A DNA stretch of 8,863 nt from Pseudomonadota bacterium. GTDB taxonomy: Bacteria; Pseudomonadota; Alphaproteobacteria; Sphingomonadales; Sphingomonadaceae. The stretch covers positions 1 to 8,863 of the forward strand of contig JARXKO010000052.1 in assembly GCA_030271595.1 (NCBI GenBank), in the 5' to 3' direction. The translations under genes and the position numbers were made by a program. This document shows positions 6,828 through 8,863 of the stretch, in pieces. Below the pieces are notes generated by a model. That model was not told the DNA's origin, did not search any database, and worked only from the letters and a program-made list of their open reading frames with translations. How positions within the stretch are numbered: the first letter of the stretch is position 1; every line of letters starts with the position of its first letter.

Positions 6828-7052
6828 TCATTCCGCCTTCGACTCCTTTAACGATTTGAGTTCCTCGGCGAAGGCGCCGCCCAAATGCTTGACCGCTTCC
6901 CGCCAGCCTTCGCTCGACGACAGATAGCAGGCCCGGGCATTGTCCCTGGCCGGCTGCTGCACGAGGGCATTGCGCTCGAGCAGCGCGAGCAGCTCGTCGA
7001 GTTCAAGCGCTTCGCCGTCCGCCGGCCGGATGTCGCCTTCGTAACGCGCCAA
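6828..7052 (-). CDS. Small hypothetical protein, unrecognised
   Basis: I do not recognise a family. The ORF is credible because nearly every third codon position is G or C, as in neighbouring genes, and the product looks like a soluble, mostly helical, charged protein. There is an acidic N-terminal half ([18 protein letters not shown]), a middle with [23 protein letters not shown], and a Lys/Glu tail ([12 protein letters not shown]). There is no signal peptide or membrane segment. I prefer the TTG at 7052-7050 (74 residues, starting ARYEGD) because GGAGGAG lies 4 nt upstream. An in-frame GTG at 7082 would give 84 residues but has no Shine-Dalgarno and places half of an inverted repeat in the coding region. 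It is divergent from mnmA and upstream of sciP on the same strand (89-bp gap). Any link to either is unproven. Confidence 0.65.
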   Translation of the reverse strand: MARYEGDIRPADGEALELDELLALLERNALVQQPARDNARACYLSSSEGWREAVKHLGGAFAEELKSLKESKAE

Positions 7053-7054
7053 TG

Positions 7055-7101
7055 CACTCCTCCACGTCGGTCTTCGTGCCACCGTCTAGCCGGGAGGAGT
7101 G
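7055..7101. repeat. Perfect 9-bp inverted repeat between divergent genes
   Basis: CACTCCTCC (7055-7063) and GGAGGAGTG (7093-7101) are perfect reverse complements separated by 29 bp. They give one outward-facing GGAGGAGTG on each strand. On the minus strand this block is the Shine-Dalgarno of the small ORF's TTG start. On the plus strand it lies 32 nt before the mnmA ATG. It could be a regulatory dyad or could fold the leader of an mnmA transcript. Confidence 0.5.
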
Positions 7102-7133
7102 AAATTCGGGTAAAGAGCGCCGCACAACCTCCG

Positions 7134-8243
7134 ATGCTGATCGATTTCAACCTTCGCCGCCCGCTGGGCGATGCCCGGATCGTCGTCGCCATGTCGGGCG
7201 GGGTCGACAGCTCGGTCGCGGCCGCGCTCGCCGCCCGGACCGGCGCCGAGGTGATCGGGGTCACGCTCCAGCTCTACGATCACGGTGAGACCGTCAGGCG
7301 GTCGGGCGCGTGCTGCGCGGGCCAGGATATCTACGATGCCAAGCTGGTCGCCGACCGGCTCGGAATCGCTCATTACGTGCTCGATTATGAAAGCCGTTTC
7401 CGCGAGGGCGTCATCGATCGCTTCGTCGACGAATATGCACGCGGGCGGACGCCGGTACCCTGCGCCGCGTGCAACCAGGGGGTGAAATTCGTCGACCTGA
7501 TCGCGTTCGCGCGCGAGCTTGGCGCCGATTGCCTGGCCACCGGCCATTATGTGCGGCGACTGGTCAATGGCGGCCGGGTCGAGCTCCACAAGGGCGCCGA
7601 CGAGCGCCGCGACCAGAGCTATTTTCTCTACGGCACGACCCGCGACCAGCTCGATTTCCTGCGTTTTCCGGTGGGCGGATTGCCCAAGCCCGAAGTGCGG
7701 CGGATCGCGGCCGAGGTCGGGCTCGAGGTCGCGGCCAAGCCCGACAGCCAGGACATCTGCTTCGTCCCCGACGGCGATTATGCGAGCCTGGTAAAGAAGC
7801 TCCGGCCCGACACCGACCGGCCGGGGGCGATCGTCGATCTCGAAGGGCAAACCCTCGGCAGCCACCGCGGGCTGGTCCATTTCACCGTCGGCCAGCGGCG
7901 CGGGATCGATATCGGCGGCCAGTCCGAGCCGCTCTATGTGGTCCGAATCGAACCCGAGGAGCGGCGCGTGGTGGTCGGGCCGCGCCGGGCGCTCGCGGTT
8001 CAAGCGATTCGGGTCGAGAGTTGGAACTGGCTTGGCGAGGATCAGTCGGCGGTGGCGGTCAAGGTGCGCTCCCTGGCACCGCCCGCGGGCGCAGGCCGCG
8101 ACGGTGACTGGCTGCGCTTCGACAGCGCCGAATATGGAGTCGCGCCGGGCCAGGCGGCGGTGGTCTATGACGGCACGCGCGTCCTCGGCGGCGGGGTGAT
8201 TGCGGAAACGCTTGCTTCGGCGGCGCTGGTCGCGGCCGCTTAA
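7134..8243 (+). CDS. mnmA: tRNA-specific 2-thiouridylase MnmA
   Basis: This 369-residue enzyme catalyses ATP-dependent 2-thiolation of the wobble uridine U34 in tRNAs for Lys, Glu and Gln, using persulfide sulfur from a relay. The N-type PP-loop SGGVDSS is at 21-27, after the strand [14 protein letters not shown] and SGACCAGQD (58-65, Cys60-Cys61) are typical of alphaproteobacterial members. The catalytic cysteines are Cys113 in [11 protein letters not shown] and Cys209 in [13 protein letters not shown], equivalent to E. coli Cys102 and Cys199. ATGHYVRR (135-142), the linker DQSYFLYG (160-167), [10 protein letters not shown] (249-258) and the C-terminal beta-barrel domain (about 265-365, ending LGGGVIAET) complete the fold. 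The ATG at 7134 ([23 protein letters not shown]) matches usual family starts. The frame is open further upstream but offers no other start codon near, and no Shine-Dalgarno precedes the ATG closely. Its stop overlaps that of the convergent ligase gene. Confidence 0.97.
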   Translation: MLIDFNLRRPLGDARIVVAMSGGVDSSVAAALAARTGAEVIGVTLQLYDHGETVRRSGACCAGQDIYDAKLVADRLGIAHYVLDYESRFREGVIDRFVDEYARGRTPVPCAACNQGVKFVDLIAFARELGADCLATGHYVRRLVNGGRVELHKGADERRDQSYFLYGTTRDQLDFLRFPVGGLPKPEVRRIAAEVGLEVAAKPDSQDICFVPDGDYASLVKKLRPDTDRPGAIVDLEGQTLGSHRGLVHFTVGQRRGIDIGGQSEPLYVVRIEPEERRVVVGPRRALAVQAIRVESWNWLGEDQSAVAVKVRSLAPPAGAGRDGDWLRFDSAEYGVAPGQAAVVYDGTRVLGGGVIAETLASAALVAAA

Positions 8244-8863
8244 CCCAGCAGCTTGGCGACTTCGGCCCTGCTTAGCGGCCGGCCGAGCTGCTCCATCCGG
8301 CACTGCTCGGGCCGCTTATCGGGACGGCGGCGAAGCAGCTTGGTGCCGTGGCGGAAGCGGTCGCCGGTGACTTGATCGTACAGCACTTCGACCACGATTG
8401 CGGGCTTGATCGCAATCCATTCAGCCGAGCGATCGGTGGCCCATCGGCTGGGCCCGCCTGGCGCCTTGCCGGTAAAACCGCTGCCGCCGGCGAGCGAATC
8501 GAGCTCTTTGCTCCAACCCGCCCGGTCCTTGGCCGCGATCGACGACGTGAAGCCGACATGGTGGAGCAGGCCGTCGTCGCCGTAGAGGCCGAGGAGAAGC
8601 GAGCCGACTCCGGTGCCGCCGCTCTCGCGCCGGAATCCGCCGACGACGCAATCGGCGGTGCGCCGCGCCTTGACCTTGACCATCGCCCGCTCGCCCGGGC
8701 GGTAGGGATCGGCGAGGCGCTTGCCGATGACCCCGTCGAGCGCGGTCGAGCCGGCATCGAACCAGCCGGCGGCCTCGTCACGGTCGGTGGTGGCGGGTGA
8801 CAGGCGCAGGTACCCGCCGACCTCCTTAGCGAGCATCCGCTCGAGCGCTGCGCGGCGCTCGGT
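8240..8863 (-). CDS. ATP-dependent DNA ligase, C-terminal part (LigC/LigD-ligase type), 5' end beyond the window
   Basis: The last 207 residues of an ATP-dependent DNA ligase are visible; the reading frame is open through the window edge. Such ligases seal nicks, and in bacteria they are often accessory repair enzymes beside the NAD-dependent LigA. Visible motifs, numbered within the fragment: [10 protein letters not shown] and LRLSPATTD (18-26), which precede the end of the nucleotidyltransferase domain; motif [10 protein letters not shown] (43-50); motif [18 protein letters not shown] (61-77); then the OB-fold (about 70-190) with motif [17 protein letters not shown] (169-183). The Lys-x-Asp-Gly adenylation motif should lie upstream, outside the window. 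The protein ends just after the OB-fold without a C-terminal primase/polymerase domain, favouring a LigC-like stand-alone ligase. A LigD with N-terminal modules is not excluded. It is tail-to-tail with mnmA, with a 4-bp overlap. Confidence 0.93.
   Translation of the reverse strand, partial: TERRAALERMLAKEVGGYLRLSPATTDRDEAAGWFDAGSTALDGVIGKRLADPYRPGERAMVKVKARRTADCVVGGFRRESGGTGVGSLLLGLYGDDGLLHHVGFTSSIAAKDRAGWSKELDSLAGGSGFTGKAPGGPSRWATDRSAEWIAIKPAIVVEVLYDQVTGDRFRHGTKLLRRRPDKRPEQCRMEQLGRPLSRAEVAKLLG

Noticed and set aside
6885..7133. N-terminal extension of MnmA by 83 residues
   Set aside because: The extension overlaps the small minus-strand ORF, is Arg/Pro-rich, and is absent from known MnmA proteins, which begin just before the PP-loop strand.
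7086..8303. 405-codon minus-strand frame opposite mnmA
   Set aside because: It is antisense to MnmA, whose PP-loop and both catalytic cysteines are intact; the antisense product has no domain.

Overview
The window is GC-rich, with G or C at most third codon positions, and it is densely packed with genes. It looks like core chromosome of an alphaproteobacterium, most likely a sphingomonad (Sphingomonadales). The main pointers are a SciP-type DUF1153 regulator, which is restricted to Alphaproteobacteria, an MnmA with the alphaproteobacterial N-terminus and Cys-Cys motif, and a promoter resembling the EcfG general-stress type. The taxonomic placement is inference. I see no tRNA, rRNA, CRISPR array, insertion sequence or prophage gene, and no gene-free stretch longer than about 205 bases.

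Left third (1-4750, minus strand): a tripartite-efflux operon with a periplasmic adaptor (MFP) followed 4 bp later by an RND proton-driven permease. A DUF445 membrane protein, cut by the window edge, starts 31 bp after that. No outer-membrane channel gene or dedicated regulator is visible. Upstream of the adaptor there is a weak promoter overlapped by a short dyad, which could be the operator of a regulator encoded elsewhere.

Middle (4750-6300): two small GlsB/YeaQ/YmgE-type three-helix membrane proteins lie on opposite strands. Between them is an exported SIMPL/DUF541 (YggE-like) protein. A strong hairpin separates the convergent SIMPL gene and second GlsB-like gene. The second GlsB-like gene has a good Shine-Dalgarno sequence and a near-consensus EcfG promoter with a 7-bp dyad over its -10. 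This looks like an envelope or stress-response neighbourhood.

Right third (6380-8863): sciP, the cell-cycle regulator, is preceded by a pair of direct repeats. Upstream of it is a small unrecognised acidic ORF, which is divergent from mnmA (tRNA U34 2-thiolase). The short region between these two holds a perfect 9-bp inverted repeat built from two outward-facing GGAGGAGTG blocks. mnmA runs tail-to-tail into the 3' end of an ATP-dependent DNA ligase, and the two genes share a single TTAA for both stop codons.

No unmistakably new biological system is present. The observations most worth a second look are regulatory: the divergent inverted repeat at mnmA, the dyad on the stress-type promoter, the repeats ahead of sciP, and the hairpin directly ahead of the SIMPL ribosome-binding site.
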